Origin: Maylandia zebra
Lineage: Eukaryota; Chordata; Actinopteri; Cichliformes; Cichlidae
Assembly (NCBI RefSeq): GCF_041146795.1
Contig: NC_135170.1
Coordinates: 36,872,159-36,936,158, forward strand
DNA length: 64,000 nucleotides
Direction of reading: 5' to 3'
Shown here one piece after another: positions 41,532 through 64,000 of the stretch. The notes beneath the pieces are model-generated. The model was not told the DNA's origin. It searched no databases and worked only from the letters and a program-made list of their open reading frames with translations. Each line of letters opens with the position of its first letter. The stretch's first letter is position 1. The translations under genes and the position numbers were made by a program.

Positions 41532-41783
41532 CACAGCAAAATCTCCAGTGTTAAATTAACACTGGAGAGTGTCTATATGGGTCCACACCTCTGAGTGTTA
41601 AATACAACACTGTTGAGTGTTAAATTAACACTTTTGACAGTGTTATATGTTTAAAAGCAACTTAGTCAGTTTTGAAGATTAACAATGGCTAACACTGAGC
41701 AGTGCTGATTTTCTAACACTGGAAAATAACTCAAAATGTTAGAAATATTCCAGTGTTAATTTAACACTGGAGATTTTGCTGTG
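41532..41783. mobile_element. TA-flanked MITE, CACAGCAAAATCTCC family (252 bp)
   Basis: It has near-perfect long terminal inverted repeats (cacagcaaaatctccagtg and inverse). The flanks are TA at 41530-41531, the last two bases of the preceding MITE, and TA at 41784-41785. This is the Tc1/mariner-type target duplication. Confidence 0.85.
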
Positions 41784-41793
41784 TAGTAGACAT

Positions 41794-42794
41794 CAGTGTT
41801 GGTCAAGTTACTTGAAAAAAGTAATCAGTAACTAATTACTGATTACTTCCCCAAAAAAGTAATCCCGTTACTTTACTGATTACTTATTTTCAAAAGTAAT
41901 TAATTACTTAGTTACTTAGTTACTTTTAAAAACAGGATTTACAACCTGAAGAGGTGATAAAGCGATAGATCTTTCAGCCCAATTCTACTTTTTCTGCATA
42001 ATCCATCATACAAAATGTAATCAAATGGAAAAGTCTCTTTTTAAAACTTGTTTTATTAGTTTTAATCTTTTAACTTTATGCATCAAGCAAAAATTTAATT
42101 ATCTGCAACATTCTCTGACTGGAAGAAATTAGTTTAACATTTAAACCTATTTTCTGCACATTCCAGCACATAAAATAAAATATTTTTTGTGTTTACACTC
42201 AGTCTTTCAAATAGATGCAAGTAAAACACAGCAGAAAATAAATAAAGTCAAAGACTCAGCGGTCCTGTTGCTCTATTTTCACCTGTAAAGCAGGAGTGGG
42301 GTAGGCGGAGGTTTACCCTGGTGCAGGTGTGCAGCGGTCAGTGGAAGAATCCGCGAGTTTCTCTGTGAGTTTCCCATTACGTCGTAGCTACTCGGTGCTT
42401 GTTGGAAGTTTAGGGGTTTTTCCGCTGTAAAAAGAAGTTTTCTTCCCACGCACAGCGGACACTAATGTTTTTGTCACTTTTTATGGAATCAAACTCAAAG
42501 TAAGGTCAGTACTTCCACGCTTTAAACGCTGCACGCTCATACTCTCTCTGCACTCGATATGTGATCCATTGTTGATCTGCACACAGCTGTTGTCACGAAC
42601 GTCACACTCGCTTACGTCACTGTCATGAGACATTCTCGCAAAAAATATCACGGTTTTAGTAACGCAGCGTTCCTACGGGAAAGTAACGGTAATCTAATGA
42701 CCGTTTTTGCAATAGTAATCCCTTACTTTACTCGGTACTTGAAAAAAGTAATCAGATTACAGTAACGCGTTACTTGCATTACTGCCCATCTCTG
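41794..42794. mobile_element. hAT-type non-autonomous element, CAGTGTTGG family
   Basis: The left end is cagtgttggtcaagttactt and the right end cattactgcccatctctg. The 8-bp flanks gtagacat are perfect (41786-41793, 42795-42802). Runs of agtaactaattac-type motif occur near both ends. A related left end occurs at 56705. Confidence 0.85.
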
Positions 42795-43832
42795 GTAGAC
42801 ATAGATGCTTCCTTCACTCCTCTTTCAGACCATCTGTCCTCTCTGTCCAACAGGTGAACATTGGCATCCTCAAAGAGTGACCTTTGACCTTTAGATGCAG
42901 ATGGACTGCTGAGTCTTGTCCCGTGGAGGTGGCTCTTCTATGTTGTGGCTGTTTGGTGTCTCCAGTGTAGTCTGAGCACTCCTCGCTGCTCTGCACAGCT
43001 ACGTTGTTGAGTTTGTCTTTGTGATGAACCAGTTTATGTCTTTGTGTGTTGCTGGGTCTGAAGTACACTGGCATGTCGTGCTTGGAGAAGACTCCCCTGA
43101 GTGTCTCTGATAAACCTCAGTCAGTGATCACGATGATGTTTTGTTTCTCCATAGTTGGTGTCTGATCTTTTTTACTGTGGATCGTTTTTTCTAATGCACT
43201 CTGATAACCCTGCTACAGTCTGTTACTGTTATTAATACTTTCACTTTGTTTCATAGCTTTTGAAACATCTTGCCCAGCTTAGTTTTTCCTAAATTGTAAC
43301 TTATGTCCTCACGCTGATGTGAAACGGGAAGTGGTTTATACTGAGCAGGTCTGCACACAGAGGTGCAGATGGGCGCAGGAGTGCTGCCTCTCACCCATAT
43401 GTGGAAACTGAAGTGGGGCCGGTCTGGGTGACGGCTGTTGTTGGTGGCCCGGTACAGCAGAGGAGTGAGCCCTCGCGCTGTCACACAGGATCTCTGTGTG
43501 CTCAGCGCTGCAGCAAACATGAAAGTTGGAGCTGCACGGTGAAGTTTCACAGAATCACATGGGAGGAGGCTTCATCACAGCTCCGGCTCATCAGACGGCT
43601 GCTGGTGACTTTCTGCACTTTTCTTCAGGTACGGTTCTTCCTCTATGGTTGTGAGATATAAATCTGCTGCTTTCTGTGTGTTATTCAGATCAATATTCTA
43701 ATATATTGATCAGCGTGCCTTCATCAGACTCAAACTGATTTATGTTTTAGAGTGACTGTCCCTCACACCTACAGTCACAGCACGTCAAAGGAAAGACGTT
43801 TTTCCACTGCACTCTGATTAACAGCACGCTGT

Positions 43833-44090
43833 TTGGCTCAGATGGTCGAGCAGAGCAGCTACTGATCGAACGTTGGTGGTTCAATCCTTGGCTTTCCCAG
43901 TCTGCATGCTAAATATCCTTGGGCTAGATAGTAACCCCAAGTTGGCCCACGGTGCGTGACTGTAAATGTTGGTGAGATTGCACTTGAGGTTAGAAGTGCT
44001 TATATGAATGGGTGAATGAGGCATGTTGTATACAACGCTTTCAGTACTCCAGGAGAGCAGAAAAGCGCTATATAAGAATCAGTCCATTTA
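43833..44090 (+). mobile_element. tRNA-derived SINE, AFC-like
   Basis: A tRNA-like head has an A-box region (tggctcagatggtcgag) and a B-box (ggttcaatcc), followed by cagtctgcatgc, ccttgggctagata and ccaagttgg. The tail ends aagcgctatataa and cagtccattta. The layout matches the SINE family of African cichlids. It is decayed and has no tRNA function. The sequence actctgattaacagcac occurs on both sides (43810, ~44124). Confidence 0.65.
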
Positions 44091-44307
44091 CTCTTGCTTA
44101 CAGCATGTTTCTATTGCACTCTACTCTGATTAACAGCACTTTTCTATTGGACTCTAACAGCAATTTTCTGACTATCTCTCACTGAAATGGCCCAGTTTAG
44201 TCACTTTGTTTGATCCCTGGTTCTGGTTGGTTCTTATTGCTCTCTGGTTTCTTCTGCATGTTTGTGCTGCTCTTAAGGATTAGTTTGTAGAAGCTGAGCT
44301 TGGAATC

Positions 44308-55905
<11,598 letters not shown>

Positions 55906-56088
55906 ATGAAGCCCCGCCCCCTCATGTTTAACAGCCCCACTGTAGCATCCACTGAATGATTGTTAATGTAGGGTAACTTGTTGCACACCTCGGATCAGGT
56001 AGACTTCTCTGTTCTTAGCTTCTGGTTGGTGTCCCCACACCTGAGTGATTAACGCTTTGAGCGCTCGTACAAATCCTGTGATTAATGA

Positions 56089-56094
56089 AATAAA
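56089..56094 (+). terminator. Polyadenylation signal, abi3
   Basis: A canonical AATAAA 184 bases after the abi3 stop, with a T-rich stretch directly after it. Confidence 0.65.
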
Positions 56095-56227
56095 GTTTTT
56101 TCTTCTCAAAGCAGCAGCCGTGTCCCTCCCTGCAGTGTGTCCTCTGTCCTTCAGAGGGCGCTGCTACTGTTCGGTCTCTCTGTCTTCCTGTTTGTTTCTC
56201 AGGGGCTTCAGCGTTCAGACTTGTTTT

Positions 56228-56700
56228 GTCTGATTTGTCTCGTCTTTCAGATAGAATAGAATAGAATAACTCTTTATTGTCATTGTTACAAAAACGATGA
56301 AAGGCAGTTTGGCATCTCTCCACGTGTTTGAAGTACACAATAGTGTGAGTATTTACACAATACCACAGATAAATTTACACTTACACAAGAAACATATGTA
56401 CAAGTTATAGATACACTTGCATACATACAACTTTTGCACAAGTTTTGCAAACAACAAACAAACAAAGTTATTTGCATCCATTTACCTTTTACCTTGATTT
56501 TTTTAAATAACCATTTCAAACTATTTACAGAATAATCAGCTGTTCTTCAATAAGATGCCAAACAAATTATTTGTGCCACTCCAAAAATGTAATTTCTGTC
56601 CACTATAAAGGAGAACATCACAGCCTGATACCTGCAGGTCTGACAGCAGCAGGCTTATCACTCCTGTTTCTACCTGGAGACAGCAGTCGCCTCATTGTTC
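56228..56700 (-). mobile_element. LINE 3' end, (TAGAA)n tail
   Basis: The minus-strand 3' end is tgacaataaagagttattct followed by attct repeats. The remaining ~420 bases are AT-rich 3' UTR. Begins ~130 bases after the abi3 polyadenylation signal. Confidence 0.5.
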
Positions 56701-56704
56701 TGAC

Positions 56705-57622
56705 CAGTGTTGGGGAAGTTACTTTAAATTAGTAACTTAATTACATTACTAGTTACTTCTATCAAAAGTAACTCAGTTACTTCAAGTTACTCGTTACTTT
56801 CAAAGTAACTAGTTACTAGGGAAAGTAACTTTGGTTTTACTCAGAATTCTCTTGTTAATGTGTTGCTTCCGTAACTGGATACTGAGCAACACTGCCAGTC
56901 TTCTAGCTTGCTTACCTGTTAGCACTATCCTGCCACATAAAAAAAGGATCCTGGTGTTATTTGTCTCTCAGAAACAGTTCGTAACTTCAACTCATCCATG
57001 TCACCTAAAAGGTAAACCTGTTTCTCCATCACAGCTCTGATGATTCAGTAAGGACATCTCCTGGTTTCATCTTCATGTTTCCCTCTCACCACATATCCAA
57101 ACCGACATCATGACCAGCAGGTTTACAGCTGTGGCTCCAGCAAACATCAGCTGATACTAGAAATTAATATTAAATAAATTCTAACAACAGCTGATCAAAC
57201 GTGCTGCTGTTGTTTAGCGAGACATCCGCTGGTTTCCTCTTTATGGCGCAAAGTGGACGATAAACAAACGAGAGAAAAGCCGATCAGCTGATCATTGTTC
57301 AGTTTAATGATTGAAGTAGAAACAGGAGAGGGAGGGGAGAGGATGAGAGAAGAAGAGGCAGCTGTGCAGCAAAGACACAGAATAAATCCAGCTTTGTGTC
57401 TTTTTCCATCCTAGCTGAAGTCCGGGACAAACTGTTCCTTTTCACCTCAATACGAAACGCGTAATATTAACTCTGAATACCAGAGGATTCCGTTTTTTTA
57501 CAGGATGGTTGGCAACTCTACTAAGTTCAACATCAGTAACATCATAACACCCACCCAGCTGTGCAGAAACTCCGTCATGCTAGCTAGGATGCAGTACGAA
57601 AAAGTCAGCACAACGAAAATAA
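56705..57622. mobile_element. hAT-type element, left part (CAGTGTTGG family)
   Basis: It starts cagtgttggggaagttactt with runs of agtaact motif, as at 41794. It is cut at 57622 by the L1 insertion. Its last bases (aaagtcagcacaacgaaaat) also occur at ~53620, so the two elements share internal sequence. No right end inside the window. Confidence 0.6.
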
Positions 57623-57978
57623 TGCGGATGATGTGTTGCTTTTTCTGCAAAACACACAAACCAACCTCTCTGAGGTAATTACTTTAATAAACTGGTTTTC
57701 AAGAGTTTCAGATTATTCAATTAACTGGCCAAAATCTACAGTTCTCCCCATTAACTGCTCCTTCCATAATTCTTCCTCTGCCCCACTGCAATCCGGAAAT
57801 ATTAAATATTTAGGTATTAATGTTTCTCCTAAGCTTTCAGACTTAACTAAATTAAACCACATCCCACTTCTAAAGAAAGTAGAAGGCGATCTGACTAGAT
57901 GGAAATCTTTACCCATATCACTCATGGGAAGGGTCGCCACTATAAAAATGATGATCTTGCCAAAAATAAATTACTTAT

Positions 57979-58231
57979 TGATAGGTTTGTAGCTTGAACC
58001 CATCCGCTGGAACGTTGAAGACAATATAATTACACTGCAAAGCAAGACACAAGTAGGCAAAGTTCTTCATGTTACTCGTGCACGGGAGAAAACCGAAGAG
58101 GCGCCGTTCCCTCGCCTGACCCCAGTTGCTCTCGTCCGTTCTCCCGTACCACTGCTCTTTTATTGAGGTTACATGAATATGCATAAATTCATTAACATAT
58201 GACGTCTACATACACACAAAGAGTACCTTTG

Positions 58232-58283
<52 letters not shown>

Positions 58284-58584
58284 CAAGATGTGACCCTGTG
58301 AAGACTCCCCAAAGCTGGTGCCAGGACGTCTGAACAAAAGGCTCTTATACTCAAACAGATATACGTGTGTTTGCTATACCATAAATCAATAAGGAGAAGA
58401 TAAACTCTCCTAGGGAGTGTGATCCATGCCAGGACACTCTGAGTAGAGGAATGTATGCACCCCCCTCTACACAGAGTTAATAGGATGAGACATCCTTTCA
58501 ATCTACAATTGATTATACACTTCTAAGCATATGTAGTTAAATATTTCTAAGCATAAATGACAATCAACAATACAAAATCTATCA
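57979..58584 (-). mobile_element. Solo LTR inside L1 ORF2
   Basis: It starts TGATAGG and ends TCTATCA, with a perfect 5-bp duplication cttat (57974-57978, 58585-58589). Minus-strand cctcaataaaagag supplies a polyadenylation signal, so the LTR is read on the minus strand. It contains a (TG)n array at 58234-58279. No internal genes. Confidence 0.85.
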
Positions 58585-59233
58585 CTTATTTTTGATGATC
58601 CCTAACAAACCATCACAAGATTGGTTCAGATCTCTGGATTCATATATTTCCAAATTCCTTTGGAAAGATAAACCCCCGCGTATCAGCTTAAAAACGCTAC
58701 AAAGAACCAAGGATAGAGGAGGATTAGATCTGCCTAATTTTCACCAATACTTCTTAGCCAACAGGCTTCAGTTCATCTCAGAATGGTCAAAACATACCTT
58801 CTTAGATGAGCCCTGGCTAGATGTTGAACAGGCACTATGCAAGGATCTAGAGATTTCAGACCTACCATTTATGAATGCTTTAAAAGTATCAACATCAGCT
58901 TCTCTCTGACAGCATGGTGGGAGTTTCTAAAAATAACGGAGTCTTCATTAGTCTTCATTAATCCCATGCAAACGTACACCTATCTGGAATAACCCTGACA
59001 TATTACAAAACAATAATATGATTAATTTCCCAGAATGGAGTTGTAAAGGAATTAAATACTTAGAACATATATTAGAGGGAACAGAATTTATTCCATTTGA
59101 CAGACTAGTTGCACAATATGGGATCAACAAGACAAGGTTTTTAGAATATCAACAAATTAAATCCATAGTAAAAAAGAAATTTAACCTCAGTCAAGTTGAA
59201 TTACAAACACCACCAAGTGCGGCACATTTCCTT

Positions 59234-60101
59234 TTTTTTTTTTTTTTTTTTTTTGTGTCCCGTTTGGATCTTTAGCATCAGAATTGTTGTCTTAAGGCCA
59301 AGAAAGATGCCAAGCGGATTTATTTTACCAAGTGGATCATCATGGCCTTGCCATATTGGTCCATTTGATTGACCTTTATTATAATTATGAATTTATTTTA
59401 TTTTCAGTTGCTACAAACGGGACAGACATGACTGGGGGATAAGACAGGGAGAAAGAATGAAAGAAAGAGAGGGAGAGAAAGAAAACCAAAGGGGAGAAGA
59501 GACGGTGAGAAGGGGGGAAGAAAGAAAGAAAAACAAACAAACAAAAAACAAACAAAACACCTGGGTCACCTGTATGGAGAAAAAAAACAGAAGAGAAAGC
59601 AAACAACAAAGAGCAACATAATAAAAAAAACGGCACCATCACAATGAACTAGCTAGCAGTAGATATCAGTAGATACTAAATAATAAACGATATTGTGCAG
59701 CACGCAAGATAGACAGCGCACAATGTGCTTTGAGGCAGCAGCCAAGAAAGCTGTAGTCCGCGTCTGTGAATACCCGTGTGTACACCTGTGTGCATACCTG
59801 TGTGGATCAGCATGCTTGTATTCCAAAGGTTTCTCCATGTAACGATCTGCTAGGGAGTGTGGGGAGCCACAGCCCCGCCCTGCAGGGTATGAAGCAGGTA
59901 TGGAGGAGATCAAAACTCCAGACATCCAGAGGCCCCAGAACACAAGAGACCAAGGAAGACCAACAGAGGGGCAGCTGCGCCACTGTTCCAGAAAGAGCTG
60001 AGGAGAGTCCCAGATGAGGGCTCACTCAGCAGCCGCGGAGCAGAAGCCAGGGGGAGTTGCAGTGACGCGCCCGTGAGCTCCGCCGGCAGCCAGCTGTGCC
60101 T
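59234..60101 (-). mobile_element. Second L1 copy, 5' truncated, antisense inside the first
   Basis: The 13-bp duplication ggcacatttcctt is perfect (59221-59233, 60102-60114). The element has a poly-A tail (poly-T on +, from 59234) and consists only of the L1 3' UTR end. Its 5' ~440 bases match 62594-63036 of the host copy at an estimated 97-98% identity. Confidence 0.9.
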
Positions 60102-60741
60102 GGCACATTTCCTTACTCTTAAATCCCTCAAATTATTATCTAAAATATACAGAACACTTTCTAAATTAGATGAATCAATATCCCTTCCTATTGCAAAGTG
60201 GGAAGCAGATCTATCAGTCAGCTTAGACCAAAACTTCTGGTCTCAGATTTGCTTAAAAACCTTTAAATTGATTAAAAATCCCAGTCTGCAATTAATACAA
60301 TGCAAAATACTACATAGAGTGCACTATACAGGTCATCGGATGTTCAAGATGGGCTTTACATCTTTCAACAACTGCTCACACTGTCAAGGCAATACACCAG
60401 ACAATTGCATTCACGCTCTTTGGTTCTGTCCACCAGTGCAGAAGTTATGGCGCGAGATATGTGAAGACTTATCAAAGTGTCTGAAATGTAACATTCCAAC
60501 TTCTCCTTTAGTGTGTTTGTTGGGCAGCTTAGATAATGTCACTTCAGAAAAGAATATCGCCCATATGGTTTTCACTGCCCTATGCATAGCCAAGAAAACA
60601 GTCCTCATGAACTGGAAAAATAAAAATAATCTTAATTCTAACCAATATAGAAATTATCTATTAGATTACATTAGTCTTGATACAGCCTCTGCCACCACAT
60701 CAGATCAATTGCTCTGGGCTCCTTTGATCAGCTCCATCACC

Positions 60742-63036
60742 TAGTGGGGGTGGGGGGGTCATAGTTTGGTCCCGCCTTCCCTGCTGTGATTGGTGTGGGG
60801 GTAGGGACAGGCTTAGGGCGTCGGGGGGTTCCCCGGAGGCATCTTCCTTGGGGGGCTCAACCCGGGGTAGCGGTCATGTCCGGTTGGGGGCTCTTTTGGC
60901 TCTCGGGTGACTGTTTCCTCGTGGCTGCGTGTAGCGGGGCTAGGGGAGGGTCTGTGCTGACGGACGTGGGTTACTGACCTGGTAGCCTGTCTGCCCCTGG
61001 GTGGGTCCGGGATGGGCGTGAGGTTCTGGGGGCGCTCCGTCTCTGGGCTGGGGCCCTGGCCGGGCCTCGGGGCCTTGGGTCCTGGTTGGTGTGTTGCCGG
61101 GGTTGTGGGCGGGTGGGTGCATGGGGCCCATCCCTGGCGCAGGGTGCCGCCGGTGCGTCGAGCCACCTGGGGGGCTCTTCAACTGGTGGGGAAGATTGTC
61201 ACACGTTGCAGGAGCTTTCCTCTCCTCAGGAACTCTCTGCAGGAGGGGGAGATACAGGAGAGGTGGAGGAAGATCTCAGCCTGGGTGTTTATTGTCTCAT
61301 GTAGTCTGGAAGATGAGTGGTTGGTGGGGTGGGTGCAGTTTTCTCTGTGGTGGGGTTGGGTGGACTGTCCCGGGCTCTGTGGGGCCGGGGGGCGCTGCTG
61401 CGCTGGGCCCCGGTCTGGATGGGCCTGGGCCCCCTTTCCCTGGCGGGTCGCGGAGTATGGGAGTGCCTACTGGGGTCAGCGGGGGAGCTGGCCCCAGGGA
61501 GGGGTCACCTGCCCCTCCCTTCCTTCCCTCCCCATCTAAAGCTGCCTCCCTCTCCCCGCTCCACCACAACCACCCACACATGCAGGGCCTTGGAGTAGGG
61601 GTATGTCACCAGGGTGCAGAGGAGGCTACCCCCCGTCCCCTTCTGGCTGCCTCTGCCTCAATTTTATCCCACAACTTAGACATTCACATTACTCACACTC
61701 ATTACACATACATATAGGATCTTGGGGGTGGGCACGATACACGGAGTCCAAATTACCATCAGGGTGTACACCTCACCCCTGGCGTCGTTGCCCACCTCTC
61801 AATGTTAAATACACGTAGACATTGAGGGCTAGCAGGAGGGACCATGCGCTTACCTGCTGCTCTCTGGCAGGTAGCTCCATGCCCTCCTGGGTTTTAATTG
61901 CACCTTAGAACACACATGCATCAACACTACAATGAGCGGGTGGAGGGAGGTTTGGAGTCTTCTCTCACCCCCATTCTCTGCGGCCTGCTGGAGCAGGGGG
62001 GCTAGGAGGAGTTGGCCGTCCGACTGCGGTCTGGGGTGTGGGGCCTCCCTGCTGCTGCAGAGTCGGGGCGGTCTGCTTCTCCCCAACGCAGGGAAAAGGG
62101 TAACACCACTTGGGTCTGGGTGCAATTCCCCCCTCCAGGGGCAAGGGTACCTAGACCCGGTTCGTAGAGTACGCTTGGGGAGTGTGATTGTGTGTACAGC
62201 GTCTCTTTATGTCTGTCTCCACGTTGGTTGAGTGTGGAGTGAGTGCATATGAGAGCATGAGGGTGGGAATGGATGTTTGTATATGTGTGTGCCTGTATGT
62301 CTGTGTCTATATGTCAGGTTGGGTATCAGACGCCACCTCTCTGGGGACATCTCAGGCCCTCCAAGGTTTGGAGGCCTATCTCCACCCACCACCACTTCCC
62401 CTGCCGGTGGCGGATTCCCTCAGGTGTCGGTGCGTTGGTGGTTCTTTGTGTCTGGGGATGGGCGTCCGGGTACACACCGGCTCACTCCTTGGCGGCCGCT
62501 TATCGGGGCCTGGAGCCTGGGGCTCGCTCGGGCCACTTCGGAGGTGGGGTGCCCCCGGCCTCTCGGCCTGGGGCTCGGTCACTCAGGCACGGCTGGCTGC
62601 CGGCGGAGCTCACGGGCGCGTCACTGCAACCCCCCCGGCTTCTGCTCCGCGGCTGCTGAGTGAGCCCTCATCTGGGACTCTCCTCAGCTCTTTCTGGGAC
62701 AGTGGCGCGGCTGCCCCTCTGTTGGTCTTCCTTGGTCTCTTGTGTTCTGGGGGCCTCTGGATGTCTGGAGTTTTGATCTCCTCCATACCTGCTTCATGCC
62801 CTGGAGGACGGGGCTGTGGCTCCCCACACTCCCTAGCAGATCGTTACATGGAGAAACCTTTGGAATACAAGCATGCTGATCCACACAGGTATGCACACAG
62901 GTGTACACACGGGTATTCACAGACGCGGACTACAGCTTTCTTGGCTGCTGCCTCAAAGCACATTGTGCGCTGTCTATCTTGCGTGCTGCACAATATCGTT
63001 TATTATTTAGTATCTACTGATATCTACTGCTAGCTA
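60742..63036 (+). other. GC-rich L1 3' untranslated region
   Basis: Strongly G-rich on the + strand (ggggtgggggggtcatag and similar), with several long chance frames including one of 281 codons at 62188-63033. No motif supports translation. Typical of teleost L1 3' regions. Confidence 0.65.
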
Positions 63037-64000
63037 CACTGAAAAAAATAATCAGTGGGATAAACATAAAAAAAATTATTGTAATCGGTTGCACGAAATT
63101 AAGTTATGTTTGGTTAACCTTAGTTTTTTATGTTATACCTGCACACATTTTTCTGGTAACACGAACATGACTTTTTTATGTTGTTGTTATGTTTTTCATT
63201 CCGGTCAAATATTTATAGAAACCACTTGTTTATCAGACATGAACTTTTTGTGTTAATTGTATTGGACTACTATGTGTTATAGTGACAAGATTATTTTATG
63301 GTAAGCTTATTTTATTTTACAACAAATTTCTAATATATAATATATAATCTAATATATAATTGAGTGTTCAATAAATAAAACTAAATTAAGGCTGATCTTA
63401 CTGTATGTACTGTACACTTTCTCTTCAATCAAAGAAATAAGCAAAACATTTTTGAACAATGACCTGTATTTTTGAAAATACTACACAGTTGTAACAATGG
63501 ACTTTCAATTCAGGATTCCAAAATATACATGAGTCATATTTGTACAATGCATCTCTTGAAAAACATTCCACAACATTCCTCAAAGTTATCTGCTGTAACC
63601 TGAATTCAACATTGTGGGGCCTTATGACATCGCGCTTATGTAAAAAATTGTTTTTTAAATGTAAGAGCCATGAGGTAATATGGCAACAGGGGTGTAATTA
63701 TTAAAATGACACAAAGAAGAGACTTAAAATGACATCATAACCCACAGGCACACAACCAAGAGACCTAAACTGATTAGTATTGGCTTGCTTCTATCACTAA
63801 ACATCACAATCACTAATACTAGACAATGCAATCTGTTTGTAGTGGTGCACCTTGGGAATAAAATTGCAAACTGGTGAAATTGGTGCAAGGCACCATTTCC
63901 ATTGAGAAAAATGGACATTCAAAGTTTGAATTTTTTTAAAAGAGCCATGGCTTGAAAAGTGAAAACTGCAGTAATAAAGGCCCCAAGTTGAAAAGTGCCA
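63037..64000. mobile_element. Left end of a TA-flanked element, continues beyond window
   Basis: It starts cactgaaaaaaataatcagt directly after a TA, similar in form to the CACTGTAAAAAA element at 26726. The rest is AT-rich with no recognised gene. The right end is not in the window. Confidence 0.4.

Larger units (their letters stand above)
40790..43170 (-). mobile_element. Penelope-like retroelement remnant with serial insertions
   Basis: The minus strand carries the PLE 3' half: decayed GIY-YIG endonuclease text (HRRATSTGQDSAVHLHLKV, DREDRW-like) at ~43070-42803, continuing at 41427-41160, with the 3' terminal segment reaching 40790 (tctcagtcatccagg). Undisturbed copies at 49012-49686 and 49700-50200 show what the empty site looks like. 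It is interrupted by four DNA elements, each with its own target duplication, listed separately. Confidence 0.75.
57623..63036 (+). mobile_element. Fish L1 retrotransposon, 5' truncated, interrupted
   Basis: ORF2 starts inside the reverse transcriptase at the catalytic ADD (ADDVLLFLQN) and continues through 57978, 58590-59233 and 60102-60741. It ends with the C-terminal region (HCQGNTPDNCIHALWFCPPV) and a stop at ~60742. A 2.3-kb GC-rich 3' UTR follows. It is interrupted by a solo LTR (57979-58584) and an inverted L1 copy (59234-60101). Long frames in the 3' UTR are compositional. At 63036 it runs into another element, so its tail is not in view. Confidence 0.85.

Noticed and set aside
43833..43900. 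tRNA gene
   Set aside because: A and B box-like sequence belongs to a SINE with a long 3' body; no proper cloverleaf is evident.
62188..63033. 281-codon open frame on the + strand
   Set aside because: It lies in the GC-rich L1 3' UTR, and its second half is repeated, inverted, in the L1 copy at 59659-60101. No motif and no splice context.

Overview
The window is vertebrate nuclear DNA: spliced genes with GT/AG introns, no bacterial-style operons, and very dense teleost-type transposable elements (TEs). Fish L1, L2/Rex-type, Penelope, hAT, Tc1, Harbinger and TA-flanked non-autonomous elements are all present, plus a tRNA-derived SINE resembling the African-cichlid AFC type. A percomorph fish, probably a cichlid, is the best guess. 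The species call is inference. Three host genes, all on the + strand, account for the recognisable coding sequence. || (1) arhgap27 (4657-35447 coding, polyadenylation signal at 36847) is a 20-exon Rho GTPase-activating protein gene. All predicted exons keep one reading frame and give 987 codons before the stop, in the order SH3, acidic/proline-rich linker, one WW domain, PH, RhoGAP. (2) ccdc103 (39583-40005 coding) is a very short, 82-residue version of the dynein-arm assembly factor. It has a 5' non-coding exon carrying an X-box-like and a forkhead-like motif, and its own polyadenylation signal at 40148. The usual C-terminal half is not found. (3) abi3 (44308-55905 coding, polyadenylation signal at 56089) is an 11-exon, 515-residue Abl-interactor family gene (WAVE complex) with a polyproline centre and a C-terminal SH3. 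As I recall human gene order, the relatives of all three lie on 17q21, which supports the names. arhgap27 and abi3 products act on Rho/Rac-driven actin; ccdc103 is a ciliary gene. No shared regulation is visible. || Layout: 1-4600 is TE-rich upstream DNA, including a ~2 kb compound inverted repeat ending just before the arhgap27 promoter. 6009-15947 is a large intron with a 2.39 kb Tc1/IS630-like element, a 1.8 kb TG-rich minisatellite and a solo LTR. 15948-25806 holds the WW and PH exons. 25807-32800 is an intron made largely of nested TEs. 32801-35447 holds the rest of the RhoGAP domain. 38990-40170 is ccdc103. 40790-43170 is a Penelope copy carrying several TSD-marked insertions. 44308-56100 is abi3. 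56250-64000 is almost entirely TEs, chiefly a fish L1 copy interrupted by a solo LTR and by a second, inverted, 5'-truncated L1 copy. || I found no CRISPR array, rRNA, free-standing tRNA gene or unknown multi-gene system. The most interesting observations are evolutionary: one 8-bp hAT target reused twice, a 4.48 kb TA-flanked element with gene-like exons, the shortened ccdc103, and TE nests whose order of insertion can be read from target-site duplications.
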